This document shows, piece after piece, positions 1-7,857 of a DNA stretch of 64,000 nt. Each line of letters begins with the position of its first letter. Position 1 is the first letter of the stretch. Source of the DNA: Acidobacteria bacterium UBA7540 (GTDB lineage Bacteria; Acidobacteriota; Terriglobia; UBA7540); the NCBI GenBank assembly GCA_002478145.1, contig DLMI01000018.1:64033-128032 (forward strand), written 5' to 3'. Both the position numbers and the translations under genes were made by a program. The notes beneath the pieces were generated by a model. That model made no database searches and was not told the origin of the DNA. It saw only the letters and a list, made by a program, of their open reading frames with translations.

Positions 1-60
1 AGCTTGGGACACAGAAAAGCACATCAGAATCATGCGGGAAGCCCGGAGGGGGCGAGCGTA

Positions 61-1002
61 ATGGCGATGTTGCTGCTTGATCACCCTTGGCCGATAACAG
101 AAGCCGTCCCCCAAAGGATGGAGGCCGCCGGGGTCCTAGAAGACTTTGATCGCATGTTCAAGGAGCGGGAATCTCTAACCCCTGTCCCTTTTATCAACCT
201 CGAACAATATTCAAGTCTGTGTAGAGAGTTAGATAAGGATGAGGTCTCCCGTTCGTATGGGAGCTACTTTATTCGACTCGTTGAGGCTTACGTTCGCTGG
301 AATGAAGACGGCGGGAATTCCATCGCGTCACCCGATCCGGAGCCAAGTGGCATTCCCTTGCCACACACATGGAAGAAAGCACTGCGAGAGGCAATGACGG
401 ACCTACGAGATTGGCGTAATCCGCAGATTGTCGTTCCTAAGAAACGTCTCGAATGCTGGGAGCGCAAACCGGAAGTTGCTATTGCAATTGACGGCAACCC
501 CGCTGGAAGCCGTGTACTGGCTGTGCTTGAAGAGTACGATCTGCATCCATATGCAGTTTCAGATTTCGACCCGTGGGATCTGCAGCGTTGTCATCTTCCC
601 GCCACAGACAGTCGGGTGGGAAAACACCCATGCCGCGTGCCTAAGCACCCAGCGCTTGAGAACGTCCCACTTGATGAGCTTGACGTGAAACTCCAAGAGC
701 TTCGTAGAAAAGGCTGGCACTATCTAATTGGTGGCGTGGACAAGTACTATTACATTCCTCCCGACGACTGGCACTTGGCAGCCGTTGGAAAGGAAGATTG
801 GAGAAAAAACTGCAAGACGTTTCCGCGAAGTGAGGCGGGCGGTGGTCAAGGGACAGGCCCAGTAGACCATTGGGGAAGGGTGTGGATCTGGGACCGAACC
901 GGAAAAAGACATTGGGATGTCCAATTCCCCGTAAGGAACCCAGAGGACAAACCTGACTATGTTGTCATAAATCACGAGGGCGATCTGATACGCGATCCTT
1001 AG
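61..1002 (+). CDS. Hypothetical protein with toxin-like C-terminal segment
   Basis: I do not recognise this 313-residue protein. The start is the ATG at 61, chosen because a strong Shine-Dalgarno (GGAGGGGG, 45-52) lies 8 bases upstream; the frame is open to the window edge. The N-terminal two thirds are acidic and Trp-rich with no recognisable domain. The last ~48 residues (266-313) contain HWGRVW, KRHWDVQ and YVVINHEG, a pattern of short aromatic beta strands like small C-terminal toxin or nuclease domains of polymorphic toxins; this is a weak resemblance only. No signal peptide or membrane segment is seen. It converges on the ubiquitin-like operon and overlaps the end of the ThiF gene by 4 bases, so it is a neighbour and not a co-transcribed member. 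Confidence 0.6.
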   Translation: MAMLLLDHPWPITEAVPQRMEAAGVLEDFDRMFKERESLTPVPFINLEQYSSLCRELDKDEVSRSYGSYFIRLVEAYVRWNEDGGNSIASPDPEPSGIPLPHTWKKALREAMTDLRDWRNPQIVVPKKRLECWERKPEVAIAIDGNPAGSRVLAVLEEYDLHPYAVSDFDPWDLQRCHLPATDSRVGKHPCRVPKHPALENVPLDELDVKLQELRRKGWHYLIGGVDKYYYIPPDDWHLAAVGKEDWRKNCKTFPRSEAGGGQGTGPVDHWGRVWIWDRTGKRHWDVQFPVRNPEDKPDYVVINHEGDLIRDP

Positions 1003-2474
1003 GGGAGCGTGTTCTTCCATTTTTCCCGGTAGACGGTCTGATAAACTTCGTCTCCGCAGATGCAGCCGGGTTCACGCGGCCTAGGCTTCCGCCACATCGC
1101 AGGAGGGGGGCGCAGTACATCGTCCCAAGACACCAATGCCTCGGGCTGGGAGAGGGGCGCCAGCTCCGGGCGAGTTCGCTTTAAGAGTTCAGCCGCCATC
1201 AGAATACCAGCTAATGCAGACTGATGGGCGAGAGGAACTGTTTCGACGCGGCCAACTCCCGTGACATCAAGCGCGACGGCTCCGCAGACCACGTCAGTGT
1301 ACAGCTCGCCGAGTGGTTTACCCCGCCAAGGAGCAAGCCTCGCTTCGTCCACTCCCAGGGCACGAGCAGCTTGGCTCAGATCGTCGTCGGAAAGCGGCTT
1401 TCGAGTAACCCACAGGGCGGTTGCTCGATCCAAGGGTAATCCGAGTGCCCTGGCTGCTTGCTCCGTCGCTGAGGGCCCCTTCCCATGTGGATGATAAAGG
1501 CAAGCCAAACACGCCGCCTCGTTTGAAAAAACGTGCCAGGAGACCCCAAGCGCTCCTTCGCCGGTCCACCCATTGACCACCAGCCTGGGAAGCAGTGCCT
1601 GGGCTGATCGGCGAGCATCCACGTTATCGACCGATATGCAGATTGTCGGAATGTCAATGCGGCCTCGCTTTGCCGCAAACTCCTCCAGGGTGGCTTGGCA
1701 AGCTTCAGTCGATAGTCGAGTTCCGCGAAGCGGCCGCTCCGCCAATGCCACTTTCGATTGTGATACGTCTGCGAGTGTCCCCAGCACATATCGCTGTAAG
1801 TTGAAAAGCGTTAAATCTTCAGCATCGACAAACCACAGCCGTCCTTCGGTTTTTGAATCGCGCGCCAATCCCCACACTGCGGCATTGCCCACCGCGCCGA
1901 CGCCCACGAAAACTACATCACCGAACCTACCAGGCGTGAGTTCGAGGCTGCCGCCGGCTTCGGGGCCGAAATCGAGCAGGGACAAGGAAATGTCACGTTC
2001 TGGGGCAGACTTCAAGAATATGCGGCGGAACAGCTCGGCACACGCGAGCGCAGCGGCGGCTCCGGCAGCGTAGGGGTTCGCAGCGCCTCCCCGGCGTGGG
2101 CGCGAATGGTGGATGCGAGCAACCCAACCACTGGCAGATGGATAGATAGCGCCGTCGAACCTCCCGGATCCCACGGCGATGGTCGTGGTGTCCGGCGCGT
2201 CTTCGGCCAGCTCAATGTTTGGGTTGATGTTTGTGGCCAGGTCACGGAGGGCCGAGAAGTGAGGCTCCGGTGCCGAAATCGCAAGCCGTGGATAAAGGCG
2301 AGCGAGGAGATTTGTTGTCAGCTCTGCGATCCAGACTTCATTCGCACTCGGCCGTGGTCCGCATCGAACGCCGACGGAACAACTTTCTAACAAGCCAATA
2401 AGGGACTCGCGCGAAACCGATAGGTGTCCACCCAATGCTCCATAAACGCGCTCAAAAAAGGGTGCGAGAGCCAC
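999..2474 (-). CDS. ThiF/E1-like ubiquitin-activating family enzyme
   Basis: This 491-residue protein is an E1-like adenylyltransferase. The ThiF/MoeB Rossmann core starts near residue 186, with the nucleotide-binding loop GVGAVGN (191-197) and an acidic strand end at FVDAEDL (215-221). Two cysteine pairs, CLAC (322-325) and CIC (471-473), fit the structural zinc site of ThiF/MoeB enzymes. C397 in DVVCGAV is a possible catalytic cysteine. The ~180-residue N-terminal extension is not recognised. The likely role is to adenylate the C-terminal glycine of the small ubiquitin-like protein encoded two genes upstream. The GTG start directly follows the TGA of the CEHH gene, so translation is probably coupled. 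No JAB-type peptidase is adjacent. Confidence 0.8.
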   Translation of the reverse strand: MALAPFFERVYGALGGHLSVSRESLIGLLESCSVGVRCGPRPSANEVWIAELTTNLLARLYPRLAISAPEPHFSALRDLATNINPNIELAEDAPDTTTIAVGSGRFDGAIYPSASGWVARIHHSRPRRGGAANPYAAGAAAALACAELFRRIFLKSAPERDISLSLLDFGPEAGGSLELTPGRFGDVVFVGVGAVGNAAVWGLARDSKTEGRLWFVDAEDLTLFNLQRYVLGTLADVSQSKVALAERPLRGTRLSTEACQATLEEFAAKRGRIDIPTICISVDNVDARRSAQALLPRLVVNGWTGEGALGVSWHVFSNEAACLACLYHPHGKGPSATEQAARALGLPLDRATALWVTRKPLSDDDLSQAARALGVDEARLAPWRGKPLGELYTDVVCGAVALDVTGVGRVETVPLAHQSALAGILMAAELLKRTRPELAPLSQPEALVSWDDVLRPPPAMWRKPRPREPGCICGDEVYQTVYREKWKNTLP

Positions 2475-3101
2475 TCAGACCTTCTCCTCGCTGATCCACT
2501 GCACCTGCACCTGATTCGGCTGCATGATCACTAGAGGGTGAACCAGATCGATGCTGACTCGCCATATCGACATCGCGATCGAGAACAGGTTCATTTCCCC
2601 TCGATAGAGGAGCCAGTCGTCGCCAGAATGTTGCGGATGCTCGTGGTACTCCCTGATTCCGCGAATGCAAAGGAAGGGCTTGTGTGTGCTTGGGTGATCG
2701 TCAAGGAGAACCACGTGCACCTTTCGGTCCGCCTCAAATTCGAGGGCCCGAAACATCGTTGGGTACGGCAGGAGGTTATCGTTCCACGGGTCCCGAAACT
2801 CCAGCGATGGAGCCCGCAAGTCATAGTCCGTGAGATCAAGATGGGCCTTGAAAGCACTTCCCGCAAGGCTGGGAACCTGCACCATCATCAGTTGCACCTG
2901 GGGTAATAGGATGCTGCCAGCCTGGGTCATCGGAACTCCCGCTTGCATTGGGTGACGAGGCACAAAGAGCAGATCCACATACGGGTAGGATGTTGAACTG
3001 AGCATCACTATCCCTCGCGACTCAAGCGTGGGCCTTTGATTGACGAGGACACCCACCTCGCGGTCGAACTTCAGCCGATTCACTTCTGGATCTACTCTCA
3101 T
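2475..3101 (-). CDS. CEHH-motif predicted metal-binding protein (E2 position of Ubl operon)
   Basis: This 208-residue protein sits between the ubiquitin-like protein and the E1-like gene. The ATG at 3101 was chosen because it overlaps the Ubl stop codon (ATGA). Near the C-terminus it has C145, E151, H155 and H158 in the spacing C-x5-E-x3-H-x2-H, which matches the CEHH signature of a predicted metal-binding family known from bacterial ubiquitin-like operons. An HP pair (136-137) just before the cysteine recalls the HPN region of E2 enzymes. It may accept or transfer the activated Ubl. That role is inferred from gene order and the single conserved Cys. No signal peptide or membrane segment is seen. 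Confidence 0.7.
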   Translation of the reverse strand: MRVDPEVNRLKFDREVGVLVNQRPTLESRGIVMLSSTSYPYVDLLFVPRHPMQAGVPMTQAGSILLPQVQLMMVQVPSLAGSAFKAHLDLTDYDLRAPSLEFRDPWNDNLLPYPTMFRALEFEADRKVHVVLLDDHPSTHKPFLCIRGIREYHEHPQHSGDDWLLYRGEMNLFSIAMSIWRVSIDLVHPLVIMQPNQVQVQWISEEKV

Positions 3102-3376
3102 AGCCGCCCGATACCACCCCCAGCGCCAACTCGTAGACTTAGGAAGAGCCGAGCGCCATTTTTCAGACCGAGATGCTCGATAGTGCGGCCCATCTCGAGC
3201 AGGACGCCATTGGAATCTCGCACCTCCCACTCGTCAGGGGGACGACCTGTATTGCCGCTCTCGCGAAGTGCTCGCTCAACAGCATGTCGGAGCGTTGCAT
3301 CATCGCTCGCCTCGACGGAAAAGTTCTCACCGTTGATTATGAAAATCAGTTTGACCCTGTGTTCGTGCTCTGCCAC
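3098..3376 (-). CDS. Small ubiquitin-like beta-grasp protein (DUF2604-like)
   Basis: The protein has 92 residues. A longer in-frame reading exists, but the GTG at 3376 is preferred because a near-perfect Shine-Dalgarno (AGGAAGGAG) lies 7 bases before it, and the beta-grasp fold then starts at once with RVKLIFIING. The pattern of strand, strand, helix (TLRHAVERALRES) and later strands ending in ARLFLSLRV is that of a ubiquitin-like domain. The C-terminus is GAGGGIGRL, so a di- or tri-glycine lies five or more residues from the end and would need trimming, or the tail differs from classic Ubls. It overlaps the next gene by 4 bases. Family assignment is from memory of bacterial Ubl operons. Confidence 0.7.
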   Translation of the reverse strand: MAEHEHRVKLIFIINGENFSVEASDDATLRHAVERALRESGNTGRPPDEWEVRDSNGVLLEMGRTIEHLGLKNGARLFLSLRVGAGGGIGRL

Positions 3377-3383
3377 CTCGGAA

Positions 3384-3392
3384 CTCCTTCCT
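3384..3392 (-). promoter_or_regulatory. Ribosome binding site fixing the Ubl start
   Basis: On the minus strand the sequence reads AGGAAGGAG, 7 bases upstream of the GTG at 3376. No comparable site precedes the longer ATG start at 3487. This decides the start of the ubiquitin-like gene. Confidence 0.7.
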
Positions 3393-3650
3393 GATTTCAA
3401 TCCAACTTGCTGACTTAAGGCAAAACCTCCGGAGGTCGGGCCGCTATGCTTTTCATCATCATTAATTATCGGCCGGTAGCTGCTCATTATGCAATGGATG
3501 GGCACAAAAGTGGTGAGAAAAAAGCGAGCAAGTCCGGAAAGGCCCCTGGTTCGCGGCAGCCCCAGCGGGGCGAAAGAAAAGGTTTCGACGCGGGAACTCT
3601 CCCCCGTTCTGCCGCCCCTTACGGGGCTCGGGCGCGGTCGGGGGCTGATT

Positions 3651-3712
3651 TTCCCACGGCGCGCGCCGTGGGCTACGGTCTTTCGCCCGTCGGCTGACGG
3701 GCTGGCGGGTGG
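3651..3712. repeat. REP-like palindromic repeat (CCCACGGC family)
   Basis: The core CCCACGGCGCGCGCCGTGGG is followed by a second hairpin built on CCCGTC/GACGGG. Related copies occur at about 7465-7525 (inverted) and 7655-7715. All are intergenic, as expected for REP-type elements. Confidence 0.55.
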
Positions 3713-3918
3713 CGAATTCATGGTGACGCAAGCGACCTCTCGCAATTGGGTTAGAATGCGCTGGTGCCCCGGAAACGGCTCTGCAGCGCGCCATGATCGC
3801 ATACATGCCGAACGGCGGCATGTATGCGCCCCCGCCGCGTAGACCAGATCATCCTTTGATCCTTCATGACGGTGCACCTCTTTCCCCGACGAAGCGATTT
3901 CTGCAAATCTCGGGGGAG

Positions 3919-4026
3919 TGGGTCAATTTGATGTAGAGGCGGCTTTACGCCGCCACTTGGCGAGGTAAACTCGCCGCCAGGAAATGGCGAGGTAAACTCG
4001 CCGCTACAGCATCAAATTGATCCACC
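3919..4026. repeat. Compound inverted repeat upstream of the TssB-TssC fusion
   Basis: The outer arms are GTCAATTTGATGTAG (3922-3936) and CTACAGCATCAAATTGA (4004-4020); they are complementary apart from a three-base insertion. Inside are GGCGGC hairpins and two direct copies of TGGCGAGGTAAACTCGCCGC, each itself palindromic. It lies just upstream of a possible promoter and may end transcription or be a mobile REP-like element. Confidence 0.6.
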
Positions 4027-4044
4027 ACCAATCTTGGAGGGGTC

Positions 4045-4073
4045 TTGGTTGCGCGTAACAATTGGCGTACAAT
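4045..4073 (+). promoter_or_regulatory. Possible sigma70 promoter for the accessory T6SS cluster
   Basis: TTGGTT (4045-4050) and TACAAT (4068-4073) are separated by 17 bases. The -10 is good and the -35 only fair. It would give a leader of about 55 bases before the ATG at 4137. Confidence 0.35.
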
Positions 4074-4136
4074 CTCCTCGGTGGGCAAGTCCGCCAAGTT
4101 AGGGCCACCCATTACTTCCACAAGCAGGAGCAACCC

Positions 4137-5705
4137 ATGCCGAGCCGCCATTCATTTGGTGAGATTCATCTTGATGTGACTGCGGGTCGTGAGCAGCCAC
4201 TAGTCACGCCGGGCTCCGAGACCCCTTTTCGAATCGCTATTCTCGGGGACTTCAGCGGGCGCACAAATCGAGGTTTGTCTGAAAGTGGGGGTGCCCTCGC
4301 GAGCCGGCGTCCCCAGATGATCGATCGCGACAATTTTGACTCTGTGCTGGCAAGAATTGCGCCTCGGCTTGAACTGGCTCCAGGGGGAGAGGATGCCTTC
4401 CGCATCTCATTGAAGTTTGGTGATCTGGACGATTTTCATCCTGACAGGCTCTTTGAGCAGGTTCAAATGTTCCAGAAGTTGCGGGAGACGCGGCAAAAAC
4501 TCAGCGACCCGGCGACATTCGCCAAAACGGCTTCGGAACTGGGTCTTGTAGGGAAGCAACCCTCGTCACAAATCGCCCCTGCAGCGCCTGCGCACCGAGT
4601 CTCCGGGGCGGATATACAGCGGGTGGTTGCGGGTAGCCTTCTGGATGAAACGATCGAAGCAACCGAGGGCAGGGCAGCAGAAGAGTATCCCTCCAAGCCT
4701 GCCGACGAATGGACCACCTTGTTAAATAAGATTGTCGCTCCCCATGTGGTCGCCAAAGCGGACCCTCGCCAGGCAGAACTGGTTGCCCTGATAGATAAAG
4801 CCACCAGCGCCCAGATGGCGGCTTTGTTGCATGCTCCCGACTTCCAAGCGCTCGAAGCTGCGTGGCGCGCCGTGTTCTTTCTGGTTCGAAATATCGAAAC
4901 GGATACTCAGCTTAAGTTATTTCTGATCGATGTCTCGAAAGAAGAACTTGCCCAGGACCTGTTGGCATCCAGCGATTTGAGCTCGACGGGAATCTACAAA
5001 TTGCTCGTGGAGAAGACAGTGGGTACGCCCGGGGCGGAACCGTGGGCCGTTATGGCAGGGAATTTCAATTTCGGCCCTACCTTGAAAGATGCCGAACTGC
5101 TTGGTCGGATGGCGAAAGTGGCCGCCGGGGCCGGCACCCCATTCATTGCCGGCGGGAGTCCGCGCCTACTGGGTTGCGACTCAGTCCTCGACTTGCCTGA
5201 TCCGCGGCAATGGAAGATTCAGATGTCCGAGGAGGCTGCCGCCTCCTGGCAAGCATTGAGGACCTCACGCGAAGCTCGTTTTGTTGGATTGGGACTTCCC
5301 CGTTTTCTTTTGCGGCTACCCTATGGGAAGGATACCGAACCCGCTGAACTCTTTCAGTTCGAAGAGATGCCTGATCCCGCCGCCCATGAGAACTACTTGT
5401 GGTGCAATTCAGCTTTTGCCTGTGCTTTATTGCTGGCGCAGTCTTTTGCAGAGCAGGGGTGGGAACTACGGCCAGGCACGATTTCGGAAATAAGCGGACT
5501 GCCCATCTATATCCACACGGTGGAAGGCGAGCTCAGGAACCTGCCTTGCGCCGAGGTTTTGTTGACGCAGACGGCAGCGGAGAAAATGATGGAAAAGGGT
5601 TTCATGCCGCTTGCCTCGTTAAAGGATCAGCCGACGGTCCGGCTGGTGCGATTCCAGGCAATTGCCGAGCCTCTCAGTGCTTTGGCCGGACGCTGGAGAG
5701 CCTGA
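4137..5705 (+). CDS. TssB-TssC fusion-like sheath paralogue, C-terminally short
   Basis: The protein has 522 residues from the ATG at 4137, which has AGGAG 6 bases upstream. Residues ~30-130 match the small sheath subunit TssB/VipA (FRIAILGDFSGR, MIDRDNFDSVLARI, FGDLDDFHPDRLF). Residues ~195-522 match the large subunit TssC/VipB (FQALEAAWRAVFFLV, WAVMAGNFNFG, RFLLRLPYGKDTEP, YLWCNSAFACALLL). Compared with the full TssC at 11967, it ends at GFMPL and lacks the last ~125 residues, which in TssC carry the C-terminal sheath-to-sheath region. An Ala/Pro linker (~145-155) joins the halves. It is probably a specialised or regulatory sheath-like subunit and not a standard sheath protomer. It is the first gene of the accessory cluster. 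Confidence 0.85.
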   Translation: MPSRHSFGEIHLDVTAGREQPLVTPGSETPFRIAILGDFSGRTNRGLSESGGALASRRPQMIDRDNFDSVLARIAPRLELAPGGEDAFRISLKFGDLDDFHPDRLFEQVQMFQKLRETRQKLSDPATFAKTASELGLVGKQPSSQIAPAAPAHRVSGADIQRVVAGSLLDETIEATEGRAAEEYPSKPADEWTTLLNKIVAPHVVAKADPRQAELVALIDKATSAQMAALLHAPDFQALEAAWRAVFFLVRNIETDTQLKLFLIDVSKEELAQDLLASSDLSSTGIYKLLVEKTVGTPGAEPWAVMAGNFNFGPTLKDAELLGRMAKVAAGAGTPFIAGGSPRLLGCDSVLDLPDPRQWKIQMSEEAAASWQALRTSREARFVGLGLPRFLLRLPYGKDTEPAELFQFEEMPDPAAHENYLWCNSAFACALLLAQSFAEQGWELRPGTISEISGLPIYIHTVEGELRNLPCAEVLLTQTAAEKMMEKGFMPLASLKDQPTVRLVRFQAIAEPLSALAGRWRA

Positions 5706-5724
5706 GGCGGTGATTGGCGGCAGT

Positions 5725-7305
5725 ATGACAAAACCCGAGTTGACCCCTTACGATGAAATTGCCTACCCGACATTTCCCATTTCATACACACATCCTGATC
5801 GCCTGGCGACCGTAGCGACGCACTTCGGCATGAGGCCTGCGCCTGTCGAGCGATGCCGAGTGCTGGAGTTGGGGTGTTCCGCTGGGGCCAACTTGTTGTC
5901 CATGGCAGTCATGCTGCCGGAAAGTGAATTTGTCGGAGTCGATTTGGCAGGAAGACCGATTGCCCAGGGAAAGGCCAGGGTGGAGGCTCTTGGGCTGAAG
6001 AATCTTGCTTTCCGACAGATTGACCTGCTCGATATGGCCCCGGACTACGGCAAGTTCGATTACATCATCGTGCATGGTCTCTATGCGTGGGTTCCGCCGG
6101 GGGTTCGTGATCAGATCCTGGCCATCTGCAAAGGCAGCCTGCAACCGCAGGGAATTGCCTATGTCAGTTACAACACATTTCCAGGGTGTTATTCACGGGT
6201 AATGATCCGTGAGATGATGCTCTTCCACAATCGGGATTTCCATGATCCGCAGCAGCAGATGCAGCAGGCCATCACCTTGCTCAAGCTGCTGGCAAATTCG
6301 CGCGTGGGACCCGACAACTATACGAAACTGCTCCAGGAGGAGTTTGAGCGAACGTCCAAGCGGTCAAGAGAAGGTCTTTACCATGACGAGTTGGCAGAAG
6401 TCTTCCGGCCCGTCTATTTCCACCAATTCATGGAGCACGCTCAACGCCATGAACTCCAGTTCCTGGGGGAAGCCGACTTTTTCGAGATGCACACAGGAGG
6501 CCTCACGCCCCAGGCGAAAGAAGTGCTCGATAAGATTTCCGATGACATCATTTTGAGGGAACAGTACCTGGACTTCATGCGCGGCCGGGCCTTCCGGAAA
6601 ACGCTTTTGTGCCACAAAGATGTGCGGCTCGACCGCTCGGGGAAATCCGTCTCAGTCAGGTCATATTACGTTTCGTCTCAAGCGCGGCCGAACTCACCAG
6701 CTCCGGACTTTTCTCCGGGAGCAGAAGAGACTTTTCGTAGTGGCAGCGGAGTAGAACTTATTACCGCCAACCCGTTGGCGCGCGCCCTGCTCTGGTACTT
6801 GATCGAGTCACAACCACAGCGAATTGCTTGTGAAAAGCTCCTGACCGAAGTCGAGTCTCGGGCCCGCCAAAGGCTGGGTTTTGTTCCGAAACCCGATCAG
6901 GATTTCGCCTCTGACCTTTTGGATTTCGTATGGCAGACATACTCGGCTGGACTGCTCGATCTGCACGTCTACGTTCCGCCTTTCGCGACGAAGGTCAGCG
7001 AAAGGCCTGTGGCAAGCCCCCTGGCTCGATTAGAGGCTCGAGACAGCGATGTCATAACGACACTGCACCACAGAAGCTTGCGTCTAGGTGATGCGCTGCA
7101 AAGAGGATTGGTTATGCTCATGGACGGCACCCGCGACCACGATGCTCTGAGAAAAGATCTTCTCCAGCTTTTCGAGTCAGGGGCTCTAACGCTGCTTGAC
7201 GGTGACAAACCAGTTAGTGACATGCAGACGGTGGAGAAAAGGATTGCCGCTGAGACCGAGGACGTGTTGGGGAGCCTCGCGCGCCTGGCTGTACTGATGG
7301 AGTGA
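5725..7305 (+). CDS. SAM-dependent methyltransferase with methyltransferase-regulatory domain
   Basis: This protein has 526 residues. Motif I of a class I methyltransferase is clear (VLELGCSAGAN, 46-56), followed by an acidic motif II end (FVGVDLAGRPI). A central segment (~210-310) resembles the methyltransferase regulatory domain found after such domains, with LYHDELAEVFRPVYFHQF. The C-terminal ~200 residues form a further helical region with no assigned function. It begins 19 bases after the TssB-TssC fusion on the same strand, so the two are probably co-transcribed. The substrate is unknown. The T6SS link rests only on position. The ATG at 5725 was chosen because the upstream in-frame start would lie inside the previous gene. 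Confidence 0.8.
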   Translation: MTKPELTPYDEIAYPTFPISYTHPDRLATVATHFGMRPAPVERCRVLELGCSAGANLLSMAVMLPESEFVGVDLAGRPIAQGKARVEALGLKNLAFRQIDLLDMAPDYGKFDYIIVHGLYAWVPPGVRDQILAICKGSLQPQGIAYVSYNTFPGCYSRVMIREMMLFHNRDFHDPQQQMQQAITLLKLLANSRVGPDNYTKLLQEEFERTSKRSREGLYHDELAEVFRPVYFHQFMEHAQRHELQFLGEADFFEMHTGGLTPQAKEVLDKISDDIILREQYLDFMRGRAFRKTLLCHKDVRLDRSGKSVSVRSYYVSSQARPNSPAPDFSPGAEETFRSGSGVELITANPLARALLWYLIESQPQRIACEKLLTEVESRARQRLGFVPKPDQDFASDLLDFVWQTYSAGLLDLHVYVPPFATKVSERPVASPLARLEARDSDVITTLHHRSLRLGDALQRGLVMLMDGTRDHDALRKDLLQLFESGALTLLDGDKPVSDMQTVEKRIAAETEDVLGSLARLAVLME

Positions 7306-7845
7306 GTGTCAGTCGGGGGTAATGGCAGCAGTGGTTTTTTGAACTTGTCAAACAGCGCGCCTGATGGCCGCAACCAAAAGGGGATTCTTTGTGTCCTCCG
7401 TGCCTCTCAAGCTCTAACCCGGCGCAGGCTTTGGCCCCAAGCTAAGACGCAGTGGTTGTTCCCTCGTCCCCCGATTAGCCCGCGCAGCGGGCGGCATATC
7501 GTAGCCCACGACGCGAGCCGTGGGGAAGGAGGGCCGCTGGAAAAGGGCCAAGCCCCGCAAGGGGCGACAGAAGGGCAGCGCAGATTCCTGCCCTCTGTTC
7601 CCTGCATGGCGATGTCGCCCCTGCCGGGGCTAAGAAGTCTTATCGCATGCCCTTTATCCCACGGCTGTCGCCGTGGGCCACATGATGTCGGCCCTGACGG
7701 GCCTATGCGGGTTCGAGGAAATCTTCGCGGGGTGGCAAGGGCGGCAAACTAGTGGGGCAGCGCGGCCCATCGCCGTAACCAACCGCATCTTGTAGGGCCG
7801 AACGGCGTTCGGCCCTCGGGCGAGCGCCGCTCGCCCCTACTACAG
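7306..7845. other. Intergenic region with REP-like repeats
   Basis: No gene is supported. The plus-strand open frame here runs through repeats and has no start signal. Two members of the CCCACGGC palindrome family are present (about 7465-7525 inverted, and 7655-7715), with further GGGGC/GCCCC hairpins near 7550-7640. The sequence just before 7858 (ACTACAGCAGGAGGTCAATTTG) shares words with the repeat at 3919-4026. Confidence 0.5.
7465..7525 (-). repeat. REP-like palindromic repeat (CCCACGGC family, inverted copy)
   Basis: Read on the minus strand it is CCCACGGCTCGCGTCGTGGG followed by CTACGATATGCCGCCCGC, closely matching the element at 3651-3712. Confidence 0.5.
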
Positions 7846-7846
7846 C

Positions 7847-7852
7847 AGGAGG
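7847..7852 (+). promoter_or_regulatory. Ribosome binding site supporting a TTG start
   Basis: A perfect AGGAGG lies 5 bases before the TTG at 7858. The next in-frame ATG at 7897 has no such site, so the TTG start is preferred. Caution: this stretch also resembles the end of a nearby repeat. Confidence 0.5.
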
Positions 7853-7857
7853 TCAAT

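Larger units (their letters stand above)
3393..4044. other. Intergenic region with palindromic repeats
   Basis: No convincing gene is seen between the divergent Ubl operon and the T6SS-linked cluster. The stretch holds palindromic elements: CCCACGGCGCGCGCCGTGGG near 3656-3675 followed by a hairpin at 3690-3707, a GCATACAT-type palindrome at 3798-3828, and the compound inverted repeat at 3919-4026. Open frames here are repetitive and lack ribosome binding sites. Confidence 0.6.

Noticed and set aside
1573..2073. Plus-strand frame opposite the ThiF-like gene
   Set aside because: Ser/Pro/Arg-rich shadow of the E1-like coding sequence, without a ribosome binding site.
3488..3877. Longer N-terminal reading of the ubiquitin-like gene
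   Set aside because: The extension is Arg/Pro-rich, translated from palindromic repeats, and lacks a start signal; the GTG at 3376 has a strong ribosome binding site.
7306..7752. Plus-strand open frame of ~148 codons after the first methyltransferase
   Set aside because: It starts right at the previous stop, runs through REP-like palindromes, has no ribosome binding site and a repeat-driven composition.
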